Below are positions 52,765 through 64,000 of a stretch of DNA of 64,000 bases, one piece after another. Every line of letters starts with the position of its first letter. Positions within the stretch are counted from its first letter, which is position 1. This DNA comes from Phoma sp. XZ068 (taxonomy: Eukaryota > Ascomycota > Dothideomycetes > Pleosporales > Didymellaceae): NCBI GenBank assembly GCA_004835665.1, contig RBKR01000003.1, forward strand, positions 1,426,001 through 1,490,000, given 5' to 3'. Under the pieces are notes generated by a model. That model saw nothing but the letters and a program-made list of their open reading frames with translations, ran no database searches and was not told the origin of the DNA. Made by a program: the position numbers and the translations under genes.

Positions 52765-55700
52765 ACAACGCCATTCAAACACCACAATATTCAGAAACCT
52801 TTTCAGCGATATGATACCCAGTGCTTTGCTAAACGCACCCCTTTCCCCACGACCTTGAGGCGTGGCCTTCCGTTTCTAGCGGAGGCGGGAGACGAAACAT
52901 AGGGCGGGAGAGGATATATACAGCCACTTCACACTTTGGTTGTGCTGGGCACAGCAGGAGACTGCAACGATATTGTTAGATTAGAGACCTCTTAGGCTCA
53001 CGTACAATGCAGCAGACACTCAATAACGACATCACGAATCATGTTCCAACGATCCCAATTAGACCATAGCATGTAAAAACACAATATACTCTTACAATCA
53101 CGAAACAATTCCTGCACTCCACATAACTCCTCTCCTCTAACCCGACAGCATGGCTCAAATAACTTTCTTATTTTGCAGCATGTGAACACATGACGTTCTC
53201 CCCTCGCTCAGCTATCGGCGATAGACTTTCCTTACTCGTGCTGATCAACACAGAACGACGTAAACACCTAAAGTCTCGCGAGTGCTATCCATCCGTCGAT
53301 CAGACATAGGATGCTATCTGTGGATCCGGCGTATTGCACGTGGGTATGTCGATCATTTGCCTGGCGAATCTATCCTTCCGGGAACCTGCATCACCAAAGC
53401 TGGGCAGCTGCCTCGCTTGCAAGGATGCGAAATTATGTCATAATTGTCAGGGCTTGGCGTTGTCGCTGCCCGTTTTCGTCGAAAAGAGCATCACACTTAC
53501 CAATGCTGTCTTGCTTGCGTACATTACTTATCAAAGCTGTAAGTGACTGTGCTTGTGAATCCTTCAGCTGAAGCAGCACCCCAGTTTGGCTGTTGGTATC
53601 GCAAGAAGAGCTTCGAGTAGCAGAACATGAGACGCATGCACGTGTTATTAGGTTAGTATGACGGCTGCTGCCTCGATACGGGGTTTGGCCCCAGTCTAGG
53701 GCATGTTTACATAACTAGTTGCGGTCGGCAAGGGTGGGGTGGAATCCATTGACTGCGAAAATGGAAAGGTGATTCTGGCGGTGAACGGACACCAGGGTCC
53801 GTCAGACAACCTCCGATGAATTGTCGCACATTTGGCTGGCCAACCACGGTAGGGCGGCTAGCCAAGGTGGGGGCGCCTCATCTTGGCATCGGTGGTAGAT
53901 TTGAGCCCAGCGGTCATTGTATACTTTGAGCGATTTGGCATAGTTCACTTCAGCGGAGCATGCCCGGCTAGCCGAAGACTGTTGCTTGAAAAGCTATCCA
54001 GTGAGCTTTGAGACAACAACGGTTTCTTTTTCTCCTAAAACATGGCTCTTCTGGTACACTACACATGATCGAGATGCTTGACACTGCGGAACGAGAGACT
54101 GGCCTCCAGCAATGCGCCTCAAATCTTGGATGTGCTTTTTCTTATGCACTGGGTCTTGAGGCTTGACGGTTGTCAGGGACCTTATGCAGACTACTGCAGC
54201 CGCTAGTAGCACTCGCAGACTGCCAATTGCGGGAGTGTTCGCGCGGGACACTCAGCGGTCTGCGCTCTCAAAACGTGCCGCTTTAAATTCAGTAGTGGAT
54301 CAGATATGTGCGTCTGAGGCGTGTAATCTCATGTACAGATTGTAGGTGGTTGGCCAAATCGCGTTGACATGTAGCTCAACAAATGCGTTGACAGGCCAGG
54401 GGCTGGCCTTCGAGAAGGAAATGGGTCAGAGTGTATCCGGTGAGCTATGCGGGTGGCTATTACTAGACTGCAGACGTGCCGCAGTAGCTGTAATAATGAT
54501 CTGCTCGTGTGTGTTGACTCTGAGGCTTCAAACATCTGTCTTCCTTTCATTGGCGTGCGGAGGCGAAAAGTGACACACCGGTTTAGCGATCGAGCTAACA
54601 AAAATGCGAAGATTATCCTTCGTCCAATAATTGGGATCTCACTTGATCATATCAGGAGATTTTTCCACCAAGTTTGACGAGCACACTATGACGTCTTCAA
54701 TGCAGGTGATTCGATAGCTTGGGAGGCGTTTGCAGCCCCTCCACTCATGACCCTTGCCCCCTATGGCCCAGTCGTCCCGTGTTCAAAGCTTCCACGTTTC
54801 TTCCATGCAGGGAGAGGCGCAACCCAAAACACGCTTTTGCAGGTGCACAGATCACCCCCAAGTGTGCCTTCGAACACCCGTCAAATGCTAGCTGTACTAA
54901 CGCAGCTCTAAAGCACTCTCAACGTGCACGCCTCGTGGCTGCCTATCGAAGCTTGGCAACAGAACAAGAGGTTATCATAAGCACCGATGTGCGGCCGGCG
55001 CCAGCCCGATATAGACAGCCACGCTGACTTCTCCGGACAGTCAGTTCGACTCGTTGGGCAGTCAAATTATTTGACTTTACATATTTCTGGTCCCAGTCAT
55101 AGATCCTCGATGTCTGTTGTAATCAATACGTTGTAGAAATCATGGCCTCGATGCTGTGCAGATAATTTGGACATTTTGGAGAAGGCACAGAGGGATGTCC
55201 CCGAGTCATATTACGAAGAGGTTGTCTTCCCGCATGCGGGTCTGTCCTCCCGCCAGAACTATCAAGTGAAACTTGTACCCACTTCTTGACCGACCGTTGA
55301 GTTGCAAGAGCGGCCTGAGGATGCCCGGACGCGAATCCAGCCACTTGCATAGCCACCCCTGCCGTTATGACAGCCTCACGACTCATGAATCTATTTCGCT
55401 GTGATGCCGGTTATCCATTAAGAATGTTGGTTAACTCTGGAACATTAGGCAAGCACCTACGGGCGACATCGGCCAGAGCTGGACCCGGATGGTTCCACGC
55501 AATCTTCTTTCGATGGTGTTGTAGATCCAAAAAATGGTGACATGGACATGATCCTCGAACGCAGAGCCTCTAGTGTAGGATGATGCGCGGGAAGGATTCC
55601 GCAGCGGCGATCTTTTTTTCAGGAACAACCGGATCGATAGAACCGGTGGTCTGTGCGATACTGGCCCCGAATTCGATACTTGTCGGCCAGGGCGAGTCAT

Positions 55701-58381
55701 CGGCGAACGCGAGTTCTCGATGCTCCAGTCTCGTCATGCCATGCAATTCGCCATGAAATAGGATGATCGTGTCGTTGGAGGCGTCGTGCGAAGCCACTTG
55801 TTGACTTACAATTGTTGAGTAACAACACGCGTACACGCAAGCAGTTTCTGGTGACAAGGATTTTCCGCACGTCCTTGCATGGGTGAAAAGTCGTACACTG
55901 CATAATACCAATGACTTGCTCAAGTTTCTGACAGCGGTGTGCCGGTACATTATCGACATAGCGGCTGAGATTTTACGGTGTGATGTCAGTGCAAGGGACG
56001 GGAGTCGCAAATGATTATGGCAAATCAGAGGTTAGCACCAAGTCAACAATTCCTATAATCCTGACGTGTACTTTGTAAGCTCAACAACTTAGCTGCAAAT
56101 CATTGAGAGAGTCATGTCGTGGTGAGACCTTGGCTTTGCATCATTTCAGATTGTTGCTGCAGACTTGACACATGCTGAGCAATATCCTTGAGGCATCTAA
56201 AACTTCACCACTGAAAACGTGCCGCACTGAAGCGAGGATGGCCACAACAGCTCAAAAGGCTGCATTAACTCAGCATCTGATTTGCCTACGAATACGACAT
56301 CAAGGTGGTCATGGTAACAGAACAGTGGTGGTTCCATCTGGCCCATAGTCAACCACAAATCCAATAGACGCCGGATATCACTTGTATAGTATCTGTTGTC
56401 CATGCAATCAATGCCTGCAGCCTCAAATTTCAGGCCCAAACGCCCGAGACACGCGCCGTCTTCGCGCAGTCCTCACCCCAAACCTTACCACCCATCTCTA
56501 GCCGTATGTGCAAGCTGATTGAACGCAATCTTGACTTCAACACGTGGCAGGCGGATATCACGCCACTCATATCAAGCCACCTATAACCCAACGGATCGGT
56601 CCATCCGCTGCAATTGACTGCAGGTACTCCTGCCGATAAGCTACCTTTAGCATCACTCTACGAAGATATGCCACTCGCGATAGTACGTTATTTCAGCCAT
56701 GTCTCATACTATGTGCCAATGTTTAGCTTCAGAAGACAACTACTTATCGGATTTCGATCGAAAGCATCTAGGTCTTTGAAGATTGCTTGGAACGCAAGAT
56801 AACCCGAGTCATGGACCTGATGTGAGTGGCTGGGTGCAGCCACCTGGTATTGGCAATCGACTGAGTAGTAACAGCTGCTACTTCATTGGCCCTGGTTGTT
56901 TCAGCTGTGTCAGTGCTGGATAACAATGCTCGGTTTACGTACCCGCGCGCCTTTCATTGGCCTTCGTTGTTGGGCACTTATGACAGGCGAGCATCGAGAA
57001 CGTCAGGCGTCACACATTCAACCAAAGCTGAAAGGCTGCATCAAGTTCGGCAAATGTTCCGAAGTTGTGGTCTATGTTGTTGTTCTAGCCTCTACAACTC
57101 TACCTATCGAACAGATCTGCCGCAGCGTATCGCAGCATGCGCCACAAGCCTCATGTCTGAACAAGGGTACTGTAAGTGGGCCCAAGGACAATAAGCTGTC
57201 CCGTACCCCAGTCTTTTAGAATGGCCTTAGCTTGACAAGCATCACCTGATTGTGAATTGACTTGGCGTTACCCCAGCTTTGTCGATCCCGGCACTGCCAT
57301 TCTCCACGGCAGCAGAAGCCGCCCGTGGAACCTTAGGGTCCTGTGCCTACACAGCGGCTGAACATACCATTTTGGAGGCTTCAACCATGCAAGAAGTTAT
57401 GTCAGCGTGCAGATAATTGCTTGGGTTGCCTGGAGGCCCTTGATTAGAAGTCACCAGGGATAGTGCTGCAGACGCGTGTTCCTTGTTTCGCTGCGGATCC
57501 GCAAAGGAGATATCCATATGTTGCGTGATATTGTTTGCGTTCTCCTTGTCAAACACCTCAGCAGGGTCTTCGCAGACCTGGGATGTAGTGGGACAGCAGC
57601 ACCGAGAGATTCCCACACCCATCTCGGTCTTTGCCTCATCACCACCGTCCATAACTTCTCGCCAACCCCTGAACAACTATTCAACGGTTTCTTGCATTTG
57701 TACATTGGTAGTCTCGATGTCTTCCCGTTTTTGTGATCGCCAGGAGGTTATTGATCCACTTTAGCTGTATCATGAGTTGTGTCAGGATCCACTTGAGCCT
57801 CCTCTGCCCCACGCCGATCCGTGCCCGTGCTGTGCAACCCCGACTGTTCTCTGGCTTCACCGGACCCTGCAGGTGCAGTAGCAAGATCCTGGCCAATATT
57901 GCTTGGCTATGAAGGATTACTGGCCTGTGGAGCCTCGCTGGAAGCCTCGCTTTCGCTTCGAGTATTGCTGTCCTATTTCTCGTCTCGACCTTTGATAAAC
58001 TCGCCAATTTTTTATGGACGCTTCTAGCCGCTTCAAATCAAGACGTCTCGCCAAGTGAGGCGTCCAGCGTCGGCTTAATGAGAAAGGCAGGAGTTACAGT
58101 ATAGACTTGTCGTTGTCTGAGTTTGTATCATTGCCGGCTACACTGAGTGTAGTAAATGTCTTTGAGAGCATTTCAGGCTTGGAAGGTTGTGACCTTGGTA
58201 ATACTCTGTGATTTGACATCAAGGCCTTGTTTGACCTGTCTTCTATGCAGTAGTTCAGATGATCGCTTCTCTTCCTAGATCATCTGAGTCCGGAAGAGCC
58301 GTAAGGAAAGGAATTGGAGACATCCGTAAGAGGATACGTGCAGCCGTCCGTGACTTTTACGATGAAGGACGAGTATGTGCA
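52765..58381. other. 5.6-kb gene-poor region
   Basis: No frame here shows a recognised domain. GGCTAGCC palindromes occur at about 53856-53863 and 53965-53972. Minus-strand frames at 57347-57676 and 57681-58007 read weakly like protein but in different registers and end upstream of the unknown gene at 58382. No RNA gene found. Confidence 0.4.
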
Positions 58382-60244
58382 TCAGTCTATGGCGGCAGGA
58401 GATGTTAAGGAGTTGCTAAGCTCGTTCCTCTTGGCTGTCTCCTTGGGCTCGTGGCAAGTGTCTTCAAAGTGTGTGATTGGAGATAAAAAACGTCTCGCAG
58501 CGTCGCTGTTATTGCAAGCCGCAAGGGACGGAGCGGGAGTAATACGGTTTCCCTCCAATCGTGTAGATGTAGCTTCTGTAGCCACTTCGATCGAAGGACT
58601 TGCCAGGTTCATGTCCACACTGTGGCTGGTCTCTGCCTCCTCGGACTCAAAAATTCTAGACGCGTTCTGTATGCATTCCATTGGCATGTCATTGAGAGCG
58701 TTAGTGTTGCGAGCATCAGCTTCGTGGACTTCCTCCTTTTGAGTGATTGTACCACTGCATAAAGGTGCATTGTCGCCTTGCTTGAATCCCTCGACTGGGC
58801 GTGGAGTATCTAATGAGACCACTTTGTCAATCATATCCAGAGCTTCGAAGTATACGCTGTCTTCCTCGGGTGCCTTTTGATCCTCCTCAGCCCCGTCCGA
58901 TTTGATGTGATTGAGTGCCCTTAAGGGCTCCAGAGTTTGGAAGAGACTGCGCACTGCTGTGGAGACTACGTCCTTACACCTGGAAGTGACGATGACTTGA
59001 CGTAGTGTACTTAATTCGTGCTCTATGTTCGACACAGCTTTGTTGATGTTCGCAATGTCGGCTGCTTCCATTATCGCCTCTCCGAGATCAGAACCTCGAG
59101 ATGGCTGTTGACCGGTTTCCGCTGCTTGTGATGCTTGCGTTGACACTGCTTCATTCGCGGATGCGTCAGCTTGGGCGGGGCGGGTAGGTTGCAATACCAC
59201 AACGATAGACTGGTTTTCGCGGGATTCTCCAGGAGCATCTTGCCCACCGTAACGGGCGATATTCCTTCGTGGCCTCGTTGTCACCGTTGGCAGTGTGGAT
59301 CTGGATTGCCTCACGTCCCTCAATTGGCGGCCGTTCACCTGTCTCCCATTTGTTTCTCGCTCAGGAAGTTGCTTCTCTCCAGAACTGATCACCTCCTGAT
59401 CAGCTTGCTTCTTTTTGACATTAGCTCTCCCCGCTTTCTTTTCTGCTGATGTCCCACTTCCATCATCGTGTACTTCTTCGTTCGGGACAATGTCGATAAA
59501 GGAGGAGCCTACCTTCTTCTGACCGGTAAACTTGGCGAAGGTCAGGGTCGAACCACTGGTATCGAGGTACTCAGAGCCTTCAGCTACCACGTATCGGCCT
59601 GGAACATACTCTTTGCCACCTCGGTAGAACTCAACAGTGCTCCTGTACTCTGGGCGCTCTTCAACTGTTTCGGTGAACTTTATTCGTTTGCGCTCTAGTT
59701 TTGAGGTGTCCCGATTGCGCAAGACTTTGCGTTTGGTTATGAGTGAGATCTTTGTCGGCGATTGCGGTTCCATTCGTGATTGCTCGCCGTTGTTACTTGG
59801 CTGACCATCAAAGTACTCCGGTGTCCTTACTCGGTCTTCTATGTGCTCAAGCTGCAAAGGATCTGCGCGGTTCGCAAACCCAGCCTGCACTACGTCGAAC
59901 GTTGCTTCGTTAGGCGCTTCAATGCTGATCAGAAGATTTTCAAGTGCAACCCTTGCGTTGCGATATTTCTCGTGTGCTACAGCGCGACCGTGATGCTTTT
60001 GTCCTCTGTCAAGCAACGCCGTGTGCTCTCGTTCTCTGGTTTGTAGGGTTTCGTATAAGCCAAGGAATAGCTCACATGACGCGCAGGCCTGCTCCTGAGG
60101 CACAAAGGGGATCAATCCGCCCTCTACAGAAATCCTTGCAAACCGTCGTTTGCAATGCTGGCATTTGATCGAAGTCTCTGAATCCTGAGAGATGTTGTTT
60201 GTGGCCAAATCGCTTGTCGCCGGCTGTTCACTGAGGAGGTCCAT
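58382..60244 (-). CDS. Uncharacterised protein with N-terminal CxxC zinc site
   Basis: Single-exon frame of 620 codons, ATG at 60244. The N-terminus has a possible zinc-binding unit, CQHCKRRF and about 24 residues later CASC. A helical stretch follows (residues ~60-105). A basic region with RKVLRNRDTSKLERKRIKF (~168-190) could be nuclear-localising. A short conserved-looking section ERPEYRSTVEFYRGGKEYVP lies at ~195-215, then long acidic, Gln/Ser-rich disordered sequence. A helix with hydrophobic heptads (ADIANINKAVSNIEHELSTL) sits near residue 400. I do not recognise the family. The even length of the open frame and its clean edges support a real gene, perhaps a nuclear protein. Confidence 0.7.
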   Translation of the reverse strand: MDLLSEQPATSDLATNNISQDSETSIKCQHCKRRFARISVEGGLIPFVPQEQACASCELFLGLYETLQTREREHTALLDRGQKHHGRAVAHEKYRNARVALENLLISIEAPNEATFDVVQAGFANRADPLQLEHIEDRVRTPEYFDGQPSNNGEQSRMEPQSPTKISLITKRKVLRNRDTSKLERKRIKFTETVEERPEYRSTVEFYRGGKEYVPGRYVVAEGSEYLDTSGSTLTFAKFTGQKKVGSSFIDIVPNEEVHDDGSGTSAEKKAGRANVKKKQADQEVISSGEKQLPERETNGRQVNGRQLRDVRQSRSTLPTVTTRPRRNIARYGGQDAPGESRENQSIVVVLQPTRPAQADASANEAVSTQASQAAETGQQPSRGSDLGEAIMEAADIANINKAVSNIEHELSTLRQVIVTSRCKDVVSTAVRSLFQTLEPLRALNHIKSDGAEEDQKAPEEDSVYFEALDMIDKVVSLDTPRPVEGFKQGDNAPLCSGTITQKEEVHEADARNTNALNDMPMECIQNASRIFESEEAETSHSVDMNLASPSIEVATEATSTRLEGNRITPAPSLAACNNSDAARRFLSPITHFEDTCHEPKETAKRNELSNSLTSPAAID

Positions 60245-60823
60245 CTGAGGTGTATACCTTGATGTACTTGAGTACAGCTCTAGTGCGCGGATTTTGGGAT
60301 CGTCAAGGTAAGATTGAATTGGAGGTGGGCGGTAGCTTTGTTTGTATGACGTGTCTAGGTGTTGTGGAGTGAAGGAGCATCCTGGTAGGAAAACAAGATG
60401 TTAATTTTCTGCAGGCGCTATGACAGGCGTGTCGATGGTCGAGACGGACGCTGTCTAAAGCTGACACAGAGAAGACAAGGTAATGGAAGTCTGGCCAGAT
60501 GATCAATTGTACATCGTTTTGATGTCTGTGAGACTCGTTGTTGTGAGGGAGCTCGGCAAAGTGGCGGAGATCCACCGCCGGAACAACCCCAACACTAGCA
60601 ATTCCACAAGCAACCACTTCACAGCGCTCGGCACTGCAATGTCACCAGATGGGGCAGTCCTTTAGGTTCAAGGAGGGATGCAGGGTGAAGAAAATTAATG
60701 AACGCAATCATTGGTATTGCTGCGAAAACTGCACAAGCGGACGCCTGTACTCCAAACACCATTCGCCAGTCCAGACATCTAGCCTATGCCACTCGTGTTC
60801 CAAAACATATACACAAACCAAGT
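60245..60823. other. Intergenic, no gene seen
   Basis: Upstream of the 620-residue gene and downstream of PRI2. Short frames on both strands have no domain. Confidence 0.4.
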
Positions 60824-62459
60824 CTACTCCTCCATCCTATCCCCTGATCCTCCATCAACAATACCAGCATTCCCTTCACCCAAATGCTTCAGTAACCAAC
60901 TTCTCTTGAAGTACGTATTCGGGTGGACAATGGTGTCCAGGTCGGTCGCACTCCAACTCCCATCGTCCTTAACCTTCTTGATTTCCCTTTTATGGCTCCA
61001 TTCGAACACACGGTTACAGGCAACGTGGTACCTCTGTTTGCCCACATCCTCTCGCACCGTTTTGAGCACATCCCTCTCATTTACACCTACCCGCTGCAGG
61101 ATGGAAATGAGATTGTCAGGCGTGAATGTACGGTATGGGCAGCCATGTGTCTGACCAGGTCCAGGGAGCGGCTCCGTCAGCAGCTTCTGGCAGGAGTATG
61201 GGGTATAGCCCCTGCCCCTCCGATTGCTGTCTCCTCCAACGTCGCCATACGAGTGGCGAATGTTGTAGCGATACTCCTTTGTGAATTTGTCGTCTGTCAT
61301 CAACTTGAAGCTTCTGCGCCAGAAAACTATGCACTCGTCGAGTGAGAGCCCGATGCCTTTTAGGAAGAGTGTGTATTGTAGACGCCCGAAGTGCTTCAAA
61401 TGAGAGTTTTCCCGTAATGTGGTGTGGAGATTGCGCATACATAGAGGAAAGTTCTGGGAGAGGGTGTCGATCGAGTTGGCCGTTATGGCGGAGAGACCAT
61501 TTATATTGGCGTCTGAGGAGGAATAGGCGGCATCGGGTGCTGTGAAGGACTGCGATAGGTGGGCTAAAATTGGGGCGAGACGGTCGTCTTCATCGAGGCG
61601 AGGAAGGGCGCGGGACGTGAGCTGATGTTATGGTTAGTAGTGTATCGGTGTGTTGCATGGAGCTGTCGCATACCTCCAGTGCCTCATCCAGCTTCTTGGT
61701 GAACTCCGCGACCACCAGGCTCATCTGCTCTCGCTGAGGCACGTAGGCCTTGCCCCGCTTGACAAGTACCCTCCGCTGCTCCACAAGCAACGGTACTCTC
61801 TCCCAATCGACCTTGAACCACTCCTGCTCCTCGCGGTTTCGCATGCCGCCACCAGCCGCAGCCAGCAACTCTTCCTTCAGTTCCCTCTTCTCTCCGTCTT
61901 GTACCTCTTCCCACTCAAGGTTCAGACTTCTCACAAACTCAGTCTTCTCCTTGAGATCGTTATCCTTGAAGCGCAACTGGAATAGCATTGTTTCGAGCCT
62001 CGAGAATCGCCTGCGCAGGTCTTCAGTCGCAGAGAATGCAAGCCGCAGGATGAAGTGTGAATAGTGATCCTTCTTCCTCTCCTCGTGTAGCTTTGGACTT
62101 TTCGATGTGCCGGATCGCATTGGCATGTATTTTTCAAGTATGCTCTTCATATACTCGACAGTCTCCTCGGGGCTCTTGTTGCGGAACGTGCATGCTTCTA
62201 GTTCGGATAGAACTATGGTGTGCAAGTCAGTATAAGCGCTCGCTGATAGCTTCCAGAGCGCTCACGTACCTTTCAAGCGGTCGATCGCCCACTGTTCAAA
62301 TTCCTCAAGCGTAATCTCGGCCGTAGGTGGCAGGACGTAAAAGTTGAGACGATGATCATAAGTCTGTTCCTGGAACTCTGCTTTTGCGAACTGCTTTTTC
62401 TTGTAGCTAAGATTTGCGCGGCGCTTCGTATCAATACGGGAGTGGTCGTGGCGGATCAT
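60824..62459 (-). CDS. PRI2: DNA primase large subunit
   Basis: Regulatory subunit of the DNA polymerase alpha-primase complex that starts Okazaki fragments. Exons 62270-62459, 61674-62212 and 60824-61621 give 508 residues, close to yeast Pri2 (528). The start MIRHDHSRIDTKRR is basic as in the family. LNFYVLPPTAEITLEEFEQW and DHYSHFILRLAFS mark the N-terminal domain. The C-terminal iron-sulfur domain keeps four cysteines: FPLC, PYSC, HGCPYR and HVAC, expected to ligate a 4Fe-4S cluster. SLDECIVFWRRSF, EYRYNIRHSYG and HPNTYFKRSW are also diagnostic. The C-terminal tail is short. All phases close. Confidence 0.96.
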
Positions 62460-62694
62460 CTTTACTCGTGAGTGTAGTTGTATGTTGTGCTTCCCAGCCA
62501 AAGCGGGATGCAATGATGGGCGATGCGTAAAGTGGTAGGCGCGTCGCGTGAACGCGTCCAGCACTAGTCCGCTTTGAGCGCACGCGCTCAACTTAGTGCA
62601 CGTATCACCATGGAGACATTGCTGAATTGCATCCGTATAGGCGTCTACTTCTAGTTGTCACTATGGTCTATATAGTCTATATGCACATGTGTGT

Positions 62695-63830
62695 CTAACC
62701 CATCAAATCACCAAGAGCGTTCACGTAGGCGGTAGGCACCGTGGGCGCACCTTCAGCCAAGAAATCCTCCTTCTTGCTCACGCCAGTCAGAACAGCGAGC
62801 GTACCACCCAGCTTCCCATCAATGCCAAATTGAATGTCAGTGTTCAATCTGTCTCCGATCATGCAGGTCCTGCTGCGGTCAAACTGGAATTTGCCCTCGA
62901 CAGCATCCATCATAGCCTGACTAGGCTTGCCTAGAGACAGCGGCTCCCTTCCTATAGCCTTGGCCAAACCAGCACCTGATGACCCTGCTCCAGGAAAGAG
63001 TGTGTGCGCCATGGGCAGCGAGCTATCAATATTTGTAGCAAGGTATTCTGCACCACGCTGCAGGTACTGAAATGCGATTGCCGTCTTGAGGTAGTTTGAG
63101 TGAAAATCGAGGCCGCTCAACACAATGCCGACATCTGGATCAAGCAAGCTGCCGTTGGCGATGTTCGTAAAGTCCTCAGGCTCGATATCGCGGCGAAATG
63201 CTGGGTCTGTGCCGCCGATATACGGAACGCCCTCAGCTTCAAGTTCTTGTTCAACACCAGACTCTCCAAGTACGAACACTTTGTTCTTTGGGGCGGGGAG
63301 CTTGAGAATTCGGTTGATATAGACCGCAGCGCTGTACGAGGAACCGAAGACTTCGTCCTAGCACAGAGTTAGCAGACAACCTGGCTTGTTGGGTTGACCG
63401 TACCCACAACTTCAGCGGGTATGCCTAGCTTGTCAAACTTCTTCTTGTAGTCTGCGCGCGACTTCGTGCTGTTGTTGGTGACGAACACGAGTTGCTTTCC
63501 TGTACCTCAGTCAGTATGTGTGTGTGTAGGTGAGACGTATGTGTGTTGCACCTTTACTTCTGAGCATCTGGATAGTTTCAGGAACTTTCTCGTACAGGTG
63601 ATCACCAGACCAAAGGACGCCTATCCTTCTTCAAAATCAGTGTCCGTCGCGTATCGTTGACGAAATATCAGAGCATATTGCAGGGAGTGTTTACCATCGC
63701 AATCGAACAGGAACACCTGGACATTCACTGTTAGCAGCTGGTCTGGTGGGGTAGCAAGATTCCTTACGTCGAACCTGGACAAGAACTCCTCAATGGCGGC
63801 GCTATCGCCAGACAGAAACTGAGGCGCCAT
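62695..63830 (-). CDS. PHO13: PHO13-type 4-nitrophenylphosphatase (HAD superfamily)
   Basis: HAD phosphatase of the NagD/PHO13/phosphoglycolate phosphatase group, which clears metabolic side products such as 2-phosphoglycolate-like compounds. Five exons, 63768-63830, 63695-63716, 63552-63620, 63408-63499 and 62695-63357, give 302 residues. The second exon is only 22 bp, yet carries the catalytic FLFDCDG with the nucleophile D and D+2 acid. Motif II is VFVTNNSTKS. The cap region holds GVPYIGGTDPAF, and motif III/IV are GKPSQAMMDAV and MIGDRLNTDIQFG. The start at 63830 (MAPQFLSGD) is the first ATG in frame. The intron before the last exon uses a GTGGGT donor. Confidence 0.93.
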
Positions 63831-64000
63831 GCTGCTTAGTGACACTTGAATATCTGGGATAGCTGGCGGGTGCTGTTGTTGTCAGACGGTACAGCTGGGC
63901 GATGACACTTTTGGTGGGATGGCTTGGTGGGGCTCCTAGCGTGGACCCTGAATCAACGATCAATTCCGAGCAAGCCGAGAGATTCCGATTGTCATTATGG
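63831..64000. other. 5' flank of PHO13
   Basis: Promoter and leader of PHO13. Nothing else seen before the window ends. Confidence 0.4.

Noticed and set aside
55570..56010. Minus-strand 146-codon frame
   Set aside because: No domain, no coding neighbours, and composition like surrounding non-coding DNA.
1..64000. CRISPR array, prophage or bacterial operon structure
   Set aside because: No spaced direct repeats or operon-like packing; introns and gene families are fungal.

Overview
The window reads as nuclear DNA of a filamentous ascomycete (Pezizomycotina). Genes carry several short GT-AG introns of about 40-110 bp with CTAAC/CTGAC-like branch sites, and products match fungal families: SLA2, BimC kinesin-5, Zn2Cys6 and 2EXR proteins, and a FACT subunit without an HMG box. 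AT-rich, repeat-decay-like islands next to accessory genes suit a Dothideomycete, possibly Pleosporales, but I cannot fix genus or species from sequence alone.

Layout. 0.35-9.5 kb is a housekeeping block: SLA2 (endocytic actin adaptor), a tandem pair of uncharacterised RING-like genes, an FSH1-type serine hydrolase and proteasome subunit RPN5. 9.9-13.5 kb holds a decayed region: a C2H2/membrane-anchored fungal family gene broken by at least three frameshifts, joined in frame to a truncated SPT20-like fragment with an in-frame stop. 13.9-17.0 kb holds nicotinate phosphoribosyltransferase and a cytochrome b5-like protein, divergently arranged. 17.0-20.1 kb has no intact gene, only frameshifted coding traces. 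20.1-22.1 kb is a cytochrome P450 with an unusual I-helix and a C-terminal insertion.

22.1-33.2 kb looks like an accessory island: an intron-containing tRNA-Gly and a tRNA-Gly relic, an AT-rich repeat remnant, a 2EXR protein, a secreted protein with a PD-(D/E)XK-like signature and a repeat tail, an F-box protein, a 25-bp minisatellite and a small coiled-coil protein. 33.2-42.3 kb is conserved again: BimC kinesin-5, a PHAF1/UPF0183 homologue on the other strand sharing its promoter, and mitochondrial isoleucyl-tRNA synthetase.

42.3-47.7 kb and 52.8-58.4 kb are gene-poor. Between them are POB3 (FACT), whose start codon appears split by an intron, a MITE-like inverted repeat and an ARCA-like Zn2Cys6 regulator. 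58.4-63.8 kb holds an unrecognised 620-residue protein, DNA primase large subunit PRI2 and a PHO13-type phosphatase with a 22-bp microexon.

The genes do not form an obvious pathway or metabolite cluster. I see no convincing new multi-gene system. The most unusual items are the secreted nuclease-like protein, the SPT20/C2H2 junction, the split POB3 start codon, the non-canonical P450 and the MITE-like element.
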